A DNA stretch of 49,297 bases from Lentisphaerota bacterium (GTDB lineage: Bacteria > Verrucomicrobiota > Lentisphaeria > Victivallales > UBA1829): positions 1 to 49,297 of the forward strand of contig SUWI01000011.1 in assembly GCA_015061565.1 (NCBI GenBank). The letters are read 5' to 3'. The position numbers were made by a program, and so were the translations under genes. Below are positions 24,764-33,352 of the stretch, piece by piece. Every line of letters begins with the position of its first letter. The stretch's first letter is position 1. Under the pieces are notes generated by a model that did no database searches, was not told where the DNA came from, and was given only the letters and a program-made list of their open reading frames with translations.

Positions 24764-25518
24764 AATTTCACCTCGCTCAGAAGCCGTTCGATATTGCCGT
24801 GGGCGACCGCCTCCAGCGAATCCTGATCCAGACCGGAATAGAACAGGCCGGTCACGGCAGAGCCTTCTTCGGTGTCGGGATACCCGCAGCCCCAGACGAA
24901 CCGATGGGAGCCGAATTCCCTGCACAGCGCCGGATACCCGCCGAAAACGGAAAAACGGGTATGCAGGCACAGGTACAATTCTTTATGCTGGCGCATCAGG
25001 GCTTCCACCATGCACTGTCTGCCGCTGCGGGGGATCTCCAGCATGATCACGCGCAGACCCGGAAAAGCGGTCATGGCTTCATGCAGTTCATTGGGAACGG
25101 TCGAACCCCATTCGAGCAGCAGCGGAAGTTTCTTTTCCTCGAGCATTTTATAAAGGTCGCCGCAGCACCACGGGAACAGGCAGAAAGGACGGTAGCTGTT
25201 ATTGGGTTTCAGGCACACGCTGCGCATCCGGTACCGGCGGATCCGGTCGAGATGTTCCGGCGCATCCAGGGGATCGATCTGATAAACTCCTTCATAGGCA
25301 TCCTGTCCGGCGAGATGACGGATCAGAGTCTGGTTGGCCAGGTCGTGAAGGGCATAATTGCCGGCCGCACTGCGGACCAGCGCCCGTTCGATAGGGAAAC
25401 GTTCGAAGCGCCGGCGCAGGTCTTCGAGCACGGGTTCGGGTCCGGGGAAAGGCACTTGCGGCCGGCCGATCACGGCATCACAGGCAAAGAGCCGTTCCAC
25501 CAGCAGTTCATTTTTCAT
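24760..25518 (-). CDS. Amidohydrolase-fold protein lacking the metal ligands
   Basis: A 252-residue protein with the same overall layout as the next gene (order of strands, VWG segment, HGNIERLL end), yet it lacks the metal site. The N-terminal HxH is missing (FACDAVIG), the barrel His is replaced by Glu136 (LLLEWG), the next His region reads IMLEIPRSG, and the last Asp is Gly212 (WGCGYPDTEE). It is therefore probably a catalytically inactive relative. Translational coupling to the intact amidohydrolase suggests a heterodimer with a structural or regulatory subunit; that is inference. It follows the lyase-like gene by 38 bases. Confidence 0.75.
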   Translation of the reverse strand: MKNELLVERLFACDAVIGRPQVPFPGPEPVLEDLRRRFERFPIERALVRSAAGNYALHDLANQTLIRHLAGQDAYEGVYQIDPLDAPEHLDRIRRYRMRSVCLKPNNSYRPFCLFPWCCGDLYKMLEEKKLPLLLEWGSTVPNELHEAMTAFPGLRVIMLEIPRSGRQCMVEALMRQHKELYLCLHTRFSVFGGYPALCREFGSHRFVWGCGYPDTEEGSAVTGLFYSGLDQDSLEAVAHGNIERLLSEVKL

Positions 25519-25556
25519 TTTTGCATCCGCTCCTGTTTTCTGATTTCAAGTTGGTT

Positions 25557-28500
25557 TCACCTGGAGACCAGGGAGGCCGACAGGGGAATGGACACCTTCT
25601 GTCCGGCTTCGATCGAGTAGATGATATACCAGTCTCCTGATTTGATCCCGTCCCGGGCTGGATCGGAACCCGGCCGCAGAGTCAGGAAAGTTCCGCCCGA
25701 CCCGCCGCGTGAATCTTCGGTCGCCTTGATCACATAAGTTTTTCCGCGGGCGGGGAAGAGGACTTTGGCGCCCTCATACCAGGGCTGGTTGGCGTATTTG
25801 GTCATGGGCCGATTGGTCCGCAGCACGTTCGGTGATTTCGGGTCGAATTCGATCACCTGATGCCAGCCGGCGATGAACGGCGCCGTATAGGTAAATTTGA
25901 GGCGGATCCGCCCGTTTTTCAGCCGCTGTGCCGAATCGATCGTGTAGCATTCGGTGATCGGCCGGTGACCGTCTTCACGGGTCGTTGCGATATGCAGGAC
26001 CTGCCCCGGAAGAGCCTTCGGATTCCAGGCCTGATCCGGAATGATCTCCATCTCGGACCGGGTACGGTCGCCGGTGATGTCGCCGAAAATGTCGGCAATA
26101 GTTCCGGTCAGCTGCGGGACCGGCTGTTTGAGCAGGTCTTTCGAATTCTCTTTCAGATACGTGCCGCGCACCATGTGGGCCTTGACGATTTTGCCGTCCG
26201 GAGCTTTGCGGACGAGCGCATACAGCGCATCGGTGGAGATCCCGCCATCCAGTTCGATCGGCCGGTTTTTCTGCTGACAGACCACCAGGTCGCGGTGCTG
26301 ATCCGCCAGGCGGATCTCCAGGACGGTTTGATCGCGGTTGGCCAGGACTTTTTTCACGCCTGCGACCACCGGCTTGCTGTCCGGATACAGACCCTCGAAA
26401 ACATTGACGAACCGGCTTTCGAGCCCCGGTTTTCCGGAGGTTCTGCGCTGAATGGAAATATCCATGGCGTTCTCGAAGGGCGCGGTCAGGTAGGAAGAGA
26501 ATCTGCCGTTCCGCAGCGGCTGACGGTTCAGTGCGGGACTCCAGGGGGCGAGGCCATGCCACAGCGTGGTCGGCGTTTCATCAAGCGGGACACCAGTCAT
26601 TCGGACGGCGGCTTTGCCTTTCCGGCTGCCGGCGGGCCGCAGCGGATCCCATTTGCCGTCGGCATCCCGGCGATAGGCGTAATAATCCGCATTCCACTGG
26701 ACGGTCCACGGCTGACCGGAAAACGCCAGTTCCCTGACTTCCCTGACATGGTCGAAGCATTGCTGGAAACGGCTGATCCACCAGCGGATCGACGAGTTCG
26801 ACTGCCTGATTTCAGGTTTGGTTCCGTTGAACCAGGCCTGGGTGAGGGATGGCCAGGTCTTCCCTTTCTGTTCCGGTCCGGCGGTCCGCTCGCCCCAGGA
26901 GGAATAATACTGGGTATGATTCCGGCCGCCGTGAATGGTCAGGATGTCCACCAGGTAAGCTCTCTGATCGGGGGTTTCCACGCCGAGGAGAGCGCGGCGG
27001 AATTCCTTCACGGTTCCCGGCTGATATTTTTCGAATTCGCCCAGGGCCCGGGCTTCCAGGACCTGAAAAGATTTTTCCGGATCGCTGTATTTTTCCCCGC
27101 CTTTGAAGGTCACCAGTTCACTGCTGCCGCGGTTGTTGCCCCAGCCCTGGCCGGACGGCAGGTCATTGACGGTCACAGTGTTCTGCTCCACGGGCGAATG
27201 GCTGATCAGCCAGGGGAACGAATCGCCGGTCCTCGGGGATTTCAGCACTTTCCTGGGGAAGTTCATCTGGTTGAGCAAATCGACTTCTTTTCCGGTGGCA
27301 ATGCGCCAATAGGAACAGTAGCCGCCGGTCCGGATCACCGGAACGCCGTCGAACCACACCGACATCCCCAGCATGTCGGACGCGTTGTGCAAGGTGGCGC
27401 GGCTGTAATGCAGCGAGGCTTCCAGCCGCTGATCTTTCCCGCCCACCCGGAGGATCCCGACGCCGTATCCCGGGAAGTTCATGCTCGGAGTTTCTTCGTA
27501 TTTTGCTTTCAGGTGCTCATATTTGCCTTTGAGCGGGAAATCATACTGGACGAACTGATGCTGATCGCCGAATTCCAGAAAGACTCCCCGGGTGGTGAAG
27601 AGCTGTTTCCAGGCGGCCATTGCGCGGGCGAAAAACGGATTGTCCTTCCGGAAATCCGGGTTCAGCAGACTGTAGCCGCGGGGATCGTTCATGTAGGGAT
27701 AGTAGTATGAATTCAGCATGGCCATATAGTTCTGCGCGCCTTCGCCGTTCAGACCGTCCTGATAATGATGGTTATACAAGGTCAATTCCTGGTTGGCGGC
27801 GGCGAAATCAACGATGAAATGATCCTGCGCGAGGATCCCGGCAATGAGCAGATCCTTGTAATTGGCCTCCTGATAATTGGTCATGAGCCGCTGTGAGAAG
27901 CAGGCTTTATAGGTCAGGATGATTTCGCGCATGAGTTTCCGGATCACTTTCTTTTCCAGGGCATCTTCCGAACCGTATTTCATCCTGGAATAGTATTTGA
28001 AAGCCGGATGATGCCGCATCAGGGCGAACGGTTCGCACCAGATCGCCTCCTTGTGCATGTTGATCCAGCCTTTGTCGCCGGCGGAAAAGGGACGGCGCCG
28101 ATTCCATGGACCGAGTTCATTGTGCTGAAACACCACGGGGCGGCGGACGCTTTCCCACTCGGCGCGGCTCAGCTCCCGGCCGTCCTTGCCCTTGGCGATG
28201 AGATTGCTGAATGCCAGCGGCAGGGCGTAATAGGTATCGGCGGCATGGTCCAGGATCAGCGCCGCTTTATACGGGTACAGCGGGTTGCCGGTTTCTTTAT
28301 ACCGGTTCATGTAACCGACCAGGTCAGTTGCCGCCTTGACCCAGTAGGCATTGTCAAAAATATGATGGATGAAAAGTTCCCATTCATTGCCGTCCTTGTC
28401 TTTGTAGACCGTGCACGGGATCTTGCGGATCGAGTCGTCCAGATAACGGAAAGAAGCATACCCATTGGGCTTCAGCCGGTAGTCTGCGGGATAGCCGGTA

Positions 28501-28967
28501 CGGTAGAGTTCGGTTTTGCAGCAGCCGGTCACAGCCTTGTCCGGATTTTTGGCATCGAACCGGGTCGAATAATTTTCCGCTCCGCAGAACGGGCAGTAGG
28601 AGAACAGGCCGCGGACACTTTTCCAGTCATTGCCTTTATAGGAAGCGGCGACATAGACTTTCTGGTTCGGATTGACCCCTTTGATCCGGGCATACGGGGA
28701 AATGCTTCGCGGAAATCGTTTCCCGACCTCATCATCAGCCGGAGCAGCATTTTTCAGTTTGGCAAAAGACTGGTCGGACAGCTCGCCTTTCCACTTGCCC
28801 ATCGCCTCATCGGCGGCAGCTTTCAGCAAGGTGTCCCTATTCATCAGGACCAGTTTCAGTCCCGGGGTCTGAAGAACCAGTTTTTCATTTTTATCTGCTG
28901 CATTCCATTGTCCGAAAAGCGGCAGGGCGATACTCAGTCCTGTGATCAGCCAAACCGTGATTTTCAT
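25557..28967 (-). CDS. Large secreted heparinase II/III-like protein, probable polysaccharide lyase
   Basis: A 1136-residue exported protein (signal peptide 1-19). After a domain with a zinc-ribbon-like cluster CPFC (Cys125, Cys128) and a Cys pair at 149-150, a long helical region follows (about 190-480; HHYQDGLNGEGAQNYMAMLNSYYY) like the alpha/alpha toroid of lyases. Then a beta-sandwich region (about 520-720) with SRATLHNASDMLGMSVWFDG and EQNTVTVNDLPSGQGW resembles the heparinase II/III C-terminal domain, which provides catalytic residues and binds metal. The last 350 residues form more beta structure. The substrate is unknown; an acidic, possibly sulfated or uronic-acid glycan is plausible. 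It leads an operon with two amidohydrolase genes. Confidence 0.78.
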   Translation of the reverse strand: MKITVWLITGLSIALPLFGQWNAADKNEKLVLQTPGLKLVLMNRDTLLKAAADEAMGKWKGELSDQSFAKLKNAAPADDEVGKRFPRSISPYARIKGVNPNQKVYVAASYKGNDWKSVRGLFSYCPFCGAENYSTRFDAKNPDKAVTGCCKTELYRTGYPADYRLKPNGYASFRYLDDSIRKIPCTVYKDKDGNEWELFIHHIFDNAYWVKAATDLVGYMNRYKETGNPLYPYKAALILDHAADTYYALPLAFSNLIAKGKDGRELSRAEWESVRRPVVFQHNELGPWNRRRPFSAGDKGWINMHKEAIWCEPFALMRHHPAFKYYSRMKYGSEDALEKKVIRKLMREIILTYKACFSQRLMTNYQEANYKDLLIAGILAQDHFIVDFAAANQELTLYNHHYQDGLNGEGAQNYMAMLNSYYYPYMNDPRGYSLLNPDFRKDNPFFARAMAAWKQLFTTRGVFLEFGDQHQFVQYDFPLKGKYEHLKAKYEETPSMNFPGYGVGILRVGGKDQRLEASLHYSRATLHNASDMLGMSVWFDGVPVIRTGGYCSYWRIATGKEVDLLNQMNFPRKVLKSPRTGDSFPWLISHSPVEQNTVTVNDLPSGQGWGNNRGSSELVTFKGGEKYSDPEKSFQVLEARALGEFEKYQPGTVKEFRRALLGVETPDQRAYLVDILTIHGGRNHTQYYSSWGERTAGPEQKGKTWPSLTQAWFNGTKPEIRQSNSSIRWWISRFQQCFDHVREVRELAFSGQPWTVQWNADYYAYRRDADGKWDPLRPAGSRKGKAAVRMTGVPLDETPTTLWHGLAPWSPALNRQPLRNGRFSSYLTAPFENAMDISIQRRTSGKPGLESRFVNVFEGLYPDSKPVVAGVKKVLANRDQTVLEIRLADQHRDLVVCQQKNRPIELDGGISTDALYALVRKAPDGKIVKAHMVRGTYLKENSKDLLKQPVPQLTGTIADIFGDITGDRTRSEMEIIPDQAWNPKALPGQVLHIATTREDGHRPITECYTIDSAQRLKNGRIRLKFTYTAPFIAGWHQVIEFDPKSPNVLRTNRPMTKYANQPWYEGAKVLFPARGKTYVIKATEDSRGGSGGTFLTLRPGSDPARDGIKSGDWYIIYSIEAGQKVSIPLSASLVSR

Positions 28968-29063
28968 GGCTGCGGCTCCTGTTCTTATGGGTTTCTGGAT
29001 CGATCAAAAAAGAGGGAAAGAACGGTCCTGCCCGAGGCAGGCGGCATGACAGCTGTCTTCAGA

Positions 29064-29104
29064 TAAAAAAATCCGGCATTGGATAAAATAACCCGAATGC
29101 CGGA
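29064..29104 (-). terminator. Terminator of the small lysine-rich gene
   Basis: TCCGGCATT (29072-29080) pairs perfectly with AATGCCGGA (29096-29104). Read leftward it is followed by T's (A's at 29065-29071). It isolates the small gene at 29127 from the lyase operon. Confidence 0.85.
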
Positions 29105-29126
29105 CTGAAATCAGCTGAAGAAGCGA

Positions 29127-29336
29127 TCAGGCTTTGGCAGCCTTGCAGTTCAGGGCATCATAAGCAGCCTTGGTGATGAATTTGGTCAGATGGGTGCCGT
29201 CATCATCGACCGCCTTGATGGCATAGTGTTCCTGGATGGCGCCGCTTTTGGTCTTCTTGGAATAGATCACTTTCGTGCATTTGGATTCGTCGATTTTGAC
29301 TTTGGCTTTTTTCTTCACGTTGTAGAGTTCCTGCAT
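29127..29336 (-). CDS. Small lysine-rich protein of unknown function
   Basis: A 69-residue, basic, soluble protein (15 or more lysines), with no signal or membrane segment. It starts MQELYNVKKKAKVKID and ends in a C-x2-AAKA tail; strands such as SKCTKVIYSKK and EHYAIKAVDDDGTHL suggest a small beta-rich fold. I do not recognise a family. The ATG follows AAGGAG, a hairpin lies in its 5' leader, a TATAAT box lies beyond that, and a strong terminator follows, so it is a well-defined monocistronic gene, probably well expressed. Confidence 0.75.
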   Translation of the reverse strand: MQELYNVKKKAKVKIDESKCTKVIYSKKTKSGAIQEHYAIKAVDDDGTHLTKFITKAAYDALNCKAAKA

Positions 29337-29365
29337 TTTCCTGCTCCTTGGGTTAATGGTTGAGT

Positions 29366-29394
29366 GCCCGGAAAACCGGGCTTTGCTGATTATA
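29366..29394 (-). promoter_or_regulatory. -10 box and leader hairpin of the small lysine-rich gene
   Basis: Reading leftward, a perfect TATAAT (29394-29389) is followed within 8 bases by a hairpin GCCCGG-TTTT-CCGGGC (29381-29366) that would sit at or near the 5' end of the mRNA, about 30 bases before the start codon. No clear -35 is seen. The hairpin could protect the 5' end or control translation. Confidence 0.5.
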
Positions 29395-29509
29395 TTAACA
29401 TCAATCCGTAAAAATACAATACCGAAAATCAAAAATTTTTCAGAAAAATCCTGCTGAGTCCCGGCTTTTTACACTTGACAAATCGGTTTGACGCGCTCCG
29501 AAGGCCGTT

Positions 29510-31003
29510 TCACTCCGGTTTTTCGAATTTCAGCACACAATAACCGTTTTTGCCCGTGGAGTCGAATTTGAGCGAGTCGGCGGACAATCCAAAGGTGACC
29601 GTGCCGGATTTTTCGACCAGTTCCGGCTTGATCCCGCGCAGTTTTTCCGGCAGGGCGATGGTCTTGCCGGAGACCGGTTCGTGAAAATCGACATACATGA
29701 CCTGGTATTTGCCCTGCCGGTTCAGGTAATATCCCTGATTCGGGTCGAAATACTGCCGGTAGGCCATGCAGTAGAAGGTCTGTCCCGACTTGATGAACCG
29801 GAGCTTCCCGCCGTCCAGTGCATGCGGATAGGTCTTGTGAGATTTATACAGGAACAGCGCGGTGGCGGCGTTTTTGCCGTGCTCTTCCGGCGTGGTGCAG
29901 CCTTCCAGCAGCGAATAACCGCAGACAAAACCGATATCGGGCTGATTTTTGCCGTCCTTCAGATACTGAACGAACCGTTCCGGCATGCTGGCCGGATTTT
30001 CGAAATCGGCGGCTTTGATGTACATGCTGCCTTTGATCGGCCGGGTGAAATCGACCAGATTGGCGAAATCCCATTCCTGGTTGTCATATTGAACCGGTTT
30101 GGTCTTGGGCACGTAATAAAGATGTTTCGCATATTTCCCTTTATTCATCATGATCGCCTGGATGAATCCCATGTAGCCGAGGCGGACATCGCGGTAGAAC
30201 GTGACCTGGTGGGTGACGATGCACGAGGAATCGGGATAGAAATTATAAATGATCTTCTGGTTCAGAACACGATCCAGTCCGGTTTCGTTGAAAGTGACCT
30301 GACGGCCCGGATTGGCCTGGACATGCTTGAGGATGGCGTCCGTGGCGACGATGTCATATTCCTCTTCGATGGTGAAAACCCCGCATTTCACGGTGGCTTT
30401 ATCCTCCACCGTTCGACCGTCCGCCAGATATTTCCGGCTGAGGATCCGGACCGGGGAGTAGAGCTGACGGAACTGCACCTTGAAATCTTTGAGTTCGCGG
30501 CCGTCGGCATTGCGCAGGGGCAGTTTCGGGTTCGGGCGGAAGAATTGCCAGATGTCCTTGTTTTTGGAGATGTTGTCGGAAAGCATCCAGACCACCTTGG
30601 GGCTTTCGATTTTCATGACATAGAAATTTTTCCCCTTGGGATCGGTCCATTTGCTGCCGCAGTCTTTTTCGGTCAGGCCGTGCGGCTTGTCGAAAATCAG
30701 TCCCGAATTGATCGAATCGCCGTGGTTGGCGCCGATATAAGTACCGTTGAAGTTCCAGGGACAGGCATCGTCCCCGCTGTACTTGACCGTGACCAGGGGT
30801 CTTTTTCCTTTGTTCAGTATCGCACGATTGAAGTTGAACTGCCGGTTCGGGCCTTTGGCCCAGCCGGTCTGATGCAGCGTGTATCCGCCAGGGAAATCAG
30901 TCCGGACCTCAATGTTGTCGCCGTCACGGCTGACGGTCAGGGTTTCCGCTGCGCCGAGCAGCAGCGCGGAGGCGAAGAAAACGGACATGCAGATTTTTTT
31001 CAT
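29510..31003 (-). CDS. Large secreted protein of unknown function
   Basis: A 497-residue exported protein with a signal peptide (MKKICMSVFFASALLLGAA). The mature part is largely beta: LTVSRDGDNIEVRTDFPGGY, SGLIFDKPHGL, then aromatic-rich segments such as NFYPDSSCIVTHQVTFYRD and QYFDPNQGYYLNRQGKYQ. It resembles secreted glycan-binding or lyase-like proteins of the group, but no family signature or catalytic motif is evident. ATG 31003 follows AAAGGAT, 19 bases after the folK stop, so it appears to be the third gene after serA and folK, an odd pairing of core metabolism with an exported protein. Confidence 0.7.
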   Translation of the reverse strand: MKKICMSVFFASALLLGAAETLTVSRDGDNIEVRTDFPGGYTLHQTGWAKGPNRQFNFNRAILNKGKRPLVTVKYSGDDACPWNFNGTYIGANHGDSINSGLIFDKPHGLTEKDCGSKWTDPKGKNFYVMKIESPKVVWMLSDNISKNKDIWQFFRPNPKLPLRNADGRELKDFKVQFRQLYSPVRILSRKYLADGRTVEDKATVKCGVFTIEEEYDIVATDAILKHVQANPGRQVTFNETGLDRVLNQKIIYNFYPDSSCIVTHQVTFYRDVRLGYMGFIQAIMMNKGKYAKHLYYVPKTKPVQYDNQEWDFANLVDFTRPIKGSMYIKAADFENPASMPERFVQYLKDGKNQPDIGFVCGYSLLEGCTTPEEHGKNAATALFLYKSHKTYPHALDGGKLRFIKSGQTFYCMAYRQYFDPNQGYYLNRQGKYQVMYVDFHEPVSGKTIALPEKLRGIKPELVEKSGTVTFGLSADSLKFDSTGKNGYCVLKFEKPE

Positions 31004-31022
31004 GGGGACAAATCCTTTCTTG

Positions 31023-31565
31023 TCAGAGTTTTGCAGAATATGGCCGGATGCCGCCCGGAGCGGACAGTCCGCGCAGCAGCGCCGAAACCGTTTTCCCCCG
31101 ATCGGGAAATACGGCATCCGGTGCGATATCGTTCATCGGCACCAGCACGAATGACCGCTGAAATGCCCGCGGATGCGGCACAGTCAGTCGTTCCGTCCGG
31201 ATGATTGTCTGTCCGAACAGAATAATATCAAGGTCGAGTTCACGGGATTGCCTGGAATTGTGTTTTTCAGGTCGGCCGGCGCGGCGTTCGATACTTTGGC
31301 AGAGGTCCAGCAGTTCTTCGGCCGAACCGTTCCAGACTCCCTGCAGGACGCCGTTCAGGAACGGGGGAACACCATCCTCGCAGTCGACCGGATCGGTCTC
31401 ATAGAGCGGCGAGACCTTTTGAATGATAAAATTGCCTTTTTTGAGTTCATCCAGCGCGGACAGGACGAACGATTCCCGGTCGCCTTTGCTGGTGCCGAAA
31501 GCCAAAAACACCTCCGTGCCGGCGGAGCGGGCGGAGGTGTTTCGGCTGGCTGGATCAGGGTTCAT
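31023..31565 (-). CDS. folK: 2-amino-4-hydroxy-6-hydroxymethyldihydropteridine pyrophosphokinase
   Basis: HPPK catalyses the ATP-dependent pyrophosphorylation of hydroxymethyl-dihydropterin in folate synthesis. The 180-residue protein has the HPPK signatures: YETDPVDCEDGVPPFLNGVL, SRELDLDIILFG with the two Mg-binding Asp, and PHPRAFQRSFVLVPMNDIAP. The N-terminus has about 15 extra residues before the FLAFGTSKGD start of the fold. Its ATG overlaps the serA stop by one base (TGATG), indicating translational coupling. Confidence 0.93.
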   Translation of the reverse strand: MNPDPASRNTSARSAGTEVFLAFGTSKGDRESFVLSALDELKKGNFIIQKVSPLYETDPVDCEDGVPPFLNGVLQGVWNGSAEELLDLCQSIERRAGRPEKHNSRQSRELDLDIILFGQTIIRTERLTVPHPRAFQRSFVLVPMNDIAPDAVFPDRGKTVSALLRGLSAPGGIRPYSAKL

Positions 31566-33121
31566 CAGCAGGAGAATGAGAAAGCTTTGACAGCTTTGAC
31601 ATCGGCCTTGATCTGTTCGATCAGCGCGGCGGGAACCGGGACGTTGGTCTTGATGACGGCCAGCGAATGGTTCTGCTCGAGGTCCTGCGGGGCACGGATG
31701 TCGATGATGTTGATCGAGTTGGCGCCGAGCAGACTGGCGATCTTGCCGATGATGCCGGCGGCATCGCTGTATTCCACGAACAGATGGTTGCCGGTCAGGT
31801 CGAGATAGATTTTGTCGAACTTGTTGATCCGGGAGAGCAGCAGCTGATTCTCGGTGAGGGTGCCGCGCACGGAGACGGAACCGGAGGTGGTGATCAGGTC
31901 AATGGTGACCGATTCGCCGTAATGCTTTTCATTGTCGACTTCGCGGTCGACGACTTCGATGCCGCGGGCCTTGAGGAATTCCATGGCATCGGCCGCGCTC
32001 AGATAGGGGTCGAAATCCTTGGAGATCCCGCCGGTGATCGGGGCGAGCATCCATTTGCCGAACGCATGGAGCTTGCCGTAGAAACTGGTCTCGATGCGGC
32101 GGATCTGTTCGCCGCCGAGATAGGAAGCGGCCACGCCGGCCAGCAGGGAAGCGAGCGTCTGGAATTTTTCATCCATGCCGTCGGGCACGCCCTTGTTGAC
32201 CACGCAGGTGGTGACGCCGTCCTTGAAATAGGCCACAGTCTGGTCGGCGGCGCGTTTGGCGGCCAGGAAATTCGCTTCCTTGGTGTTGGCGCCGAGGTGC
32301 GGCAGCATGATGTCGGCGATGTCGGCGACGCTCTTTTCGCCTTCGGCGTCTTTCTTGTAGACGTCGTTGCAGAAGATCAGTTCTTTTTCGGCCTTGGCGG
32401 CGCGGATCGCTTCCTCATCGACGATGCCGGCGCGGGCGCAGTTGATCAGCATGGCGCCTTTCTTCATCAGGGAGAGCAGTTTGCCGTTGACCATGCCGCG
32501 GGTGGAATCGTTTTCCGGAATGTGGAGGCTGACGATGTCCGCCTGGGAGAAAATTTCTTCGACGGAGCAGAGCTTGACGCCGAGCTGGGCGGCCTTGTCG
32601 GCGGAGAGGACGGGGTCGAAAGCCAGGATCTTGACTTCGAAACCGGAGAGGCGTTTGGCGAGCAGACGTCCGATGTTGCCGAGACCGAGGATACCGACGG
32701 TCTTGCCCGTGAGTTCACGGCCCATGAATTTGGATTTTTCCCATTTGCCGGCGCGGGTGGAGATATCGGCGGGAACCACTTTGCGGTAGGCGGCCAGCGC
32801 CAGGGCAACGACTTCTTCGGCCACGCCGTTGGAGTTGGCGCCCGGGGTGTTCATTACATCCACATTCTTACGGCGGGCATATTTGGTGTCGATATTGTCG
32901 AATCCGGCGCCGGCGCGGACCACCAGGCGCAGGGACGGCAGCTTGTCCATGATTTCCGGCGTGACTTTTTCACTGCGGACAATGATGACTTCCGCATCGG
33001 TGTTTTCCGCGGCCAGGTCGGCAACGGTTTTTTCCGGATTCTGCACTACGGCAAAACCCGCATCTCCCAGAATTCTCGAAACTTCCTTATCCAGTTTCGT
33101 CGGAATGAGGACCTTTTTCAT
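31565..33121 (-). CDS. serA: D-3-phosphoglycerate dehydrogenase, long form with ACT domain
   Basis: First step of serine synthesis: oxidation of 3-phosphoglycerate with NAD. The 518-residue protein has the D-2-hydroxyacid dehydrogenase core (Rossmann motif VGILGLGNIG, catalytic Arg in NCARAGIVDE, catalytic His in LPHLGAN), an intervening domain and a C-terminal ACT domain (HLFVEYSDAAGIIGKIASLL) that normally binds serine for feedback control. GGAGGT lies before the ATG. The coupling to folK is sensible, because folate carries one-carbon units produced from serine. Confidence 0.95.
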   Translation of the reverse strand: MKKVLIPTKLDKEVSRILGDAGFAVVQNPEKTVADLAAENTDAEVIIVRSEKVTPEIMDKLPSLRLVVRAGAGFDNIDTKYARRKNVDVMNTPGANSNGVAEEVVALALAAYRKVVPADISTRAGKWEKSKFMGRELTGKTVGILGLGNIGRLLAKRLSGFEVKILAFDPVLSADKAAQLGVKLCSVEEIFSQADIVSLHIPENDSTRGMVNGKLLSLMKKGAMLINCARAGIVDEEAIRAAKAEKELIFCNDVYKKDAEGEKSVADIADIMLPHLGANTKEANFLAAKRAADQTVAYFKDGVTTCVVNKGVPDGMDEKFQTLASLLAGVAASYLGGEQIRRIETSFYGKLHAFGKWMLAPITGGISKDFDPYLSAADAMEFLKARGIEVVDREVDNEKHYGESVTIDLITTSGSVSVRGTLTENQLLLSRINKFDKIYLDLTGNHLFVEYSDAAGIIGKIASLLGANSINIIDIRAPQDLEQNHSLAVIKTNVPVPAALIEQIKADVKAVKAFSFSC

Positions 33122-33272
33122 CTGTACTACCTCCTTTGAGTTAAGAAAAATATAGCATATAAAATACCACAGTTTTGGAATCTTACAAGCGGGAAAAGGA
33201 AAAAAACGTCTTTTTTCAGGGCTGCCGGATCCCGACAGCCGGAGATTTTACCGCAAAAATCCTTTTCCCGGC

Positions 33273-33301
33273 TTGAAAATGATTCCAACCGGCTGTATGT
33301 T
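33273..33301 (+). promoter_or_regulatory. Promoter of the amidohydrolase/ATP-grasp pair
   Basis: TTGAAA (33273-33278), 17 bases and TATGTT (33296-33301) stand 52 bases before the start of the N-formylglutamate amidohydrolase-like gene. Confidence 0.55.
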
Positions 33302-33352
33302 TCCAGCTGGTTTTTTAAACCAAATATTAATTTATGTTGGAAGGAATCCGAA

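Noticed and set aside
29681..33139. Long plus-strand open frames opposite the secreted gene and serA
   Set aside because: They are antisense reflections of well-supported genes; serA alone is identified beyond doubt.
33205..33245. Hairpin around GGATCC in the gap upstream of serA
   Set aside because: A palindrome is present, but no U-tract or known riboswitch or operator pattern could be recognised.
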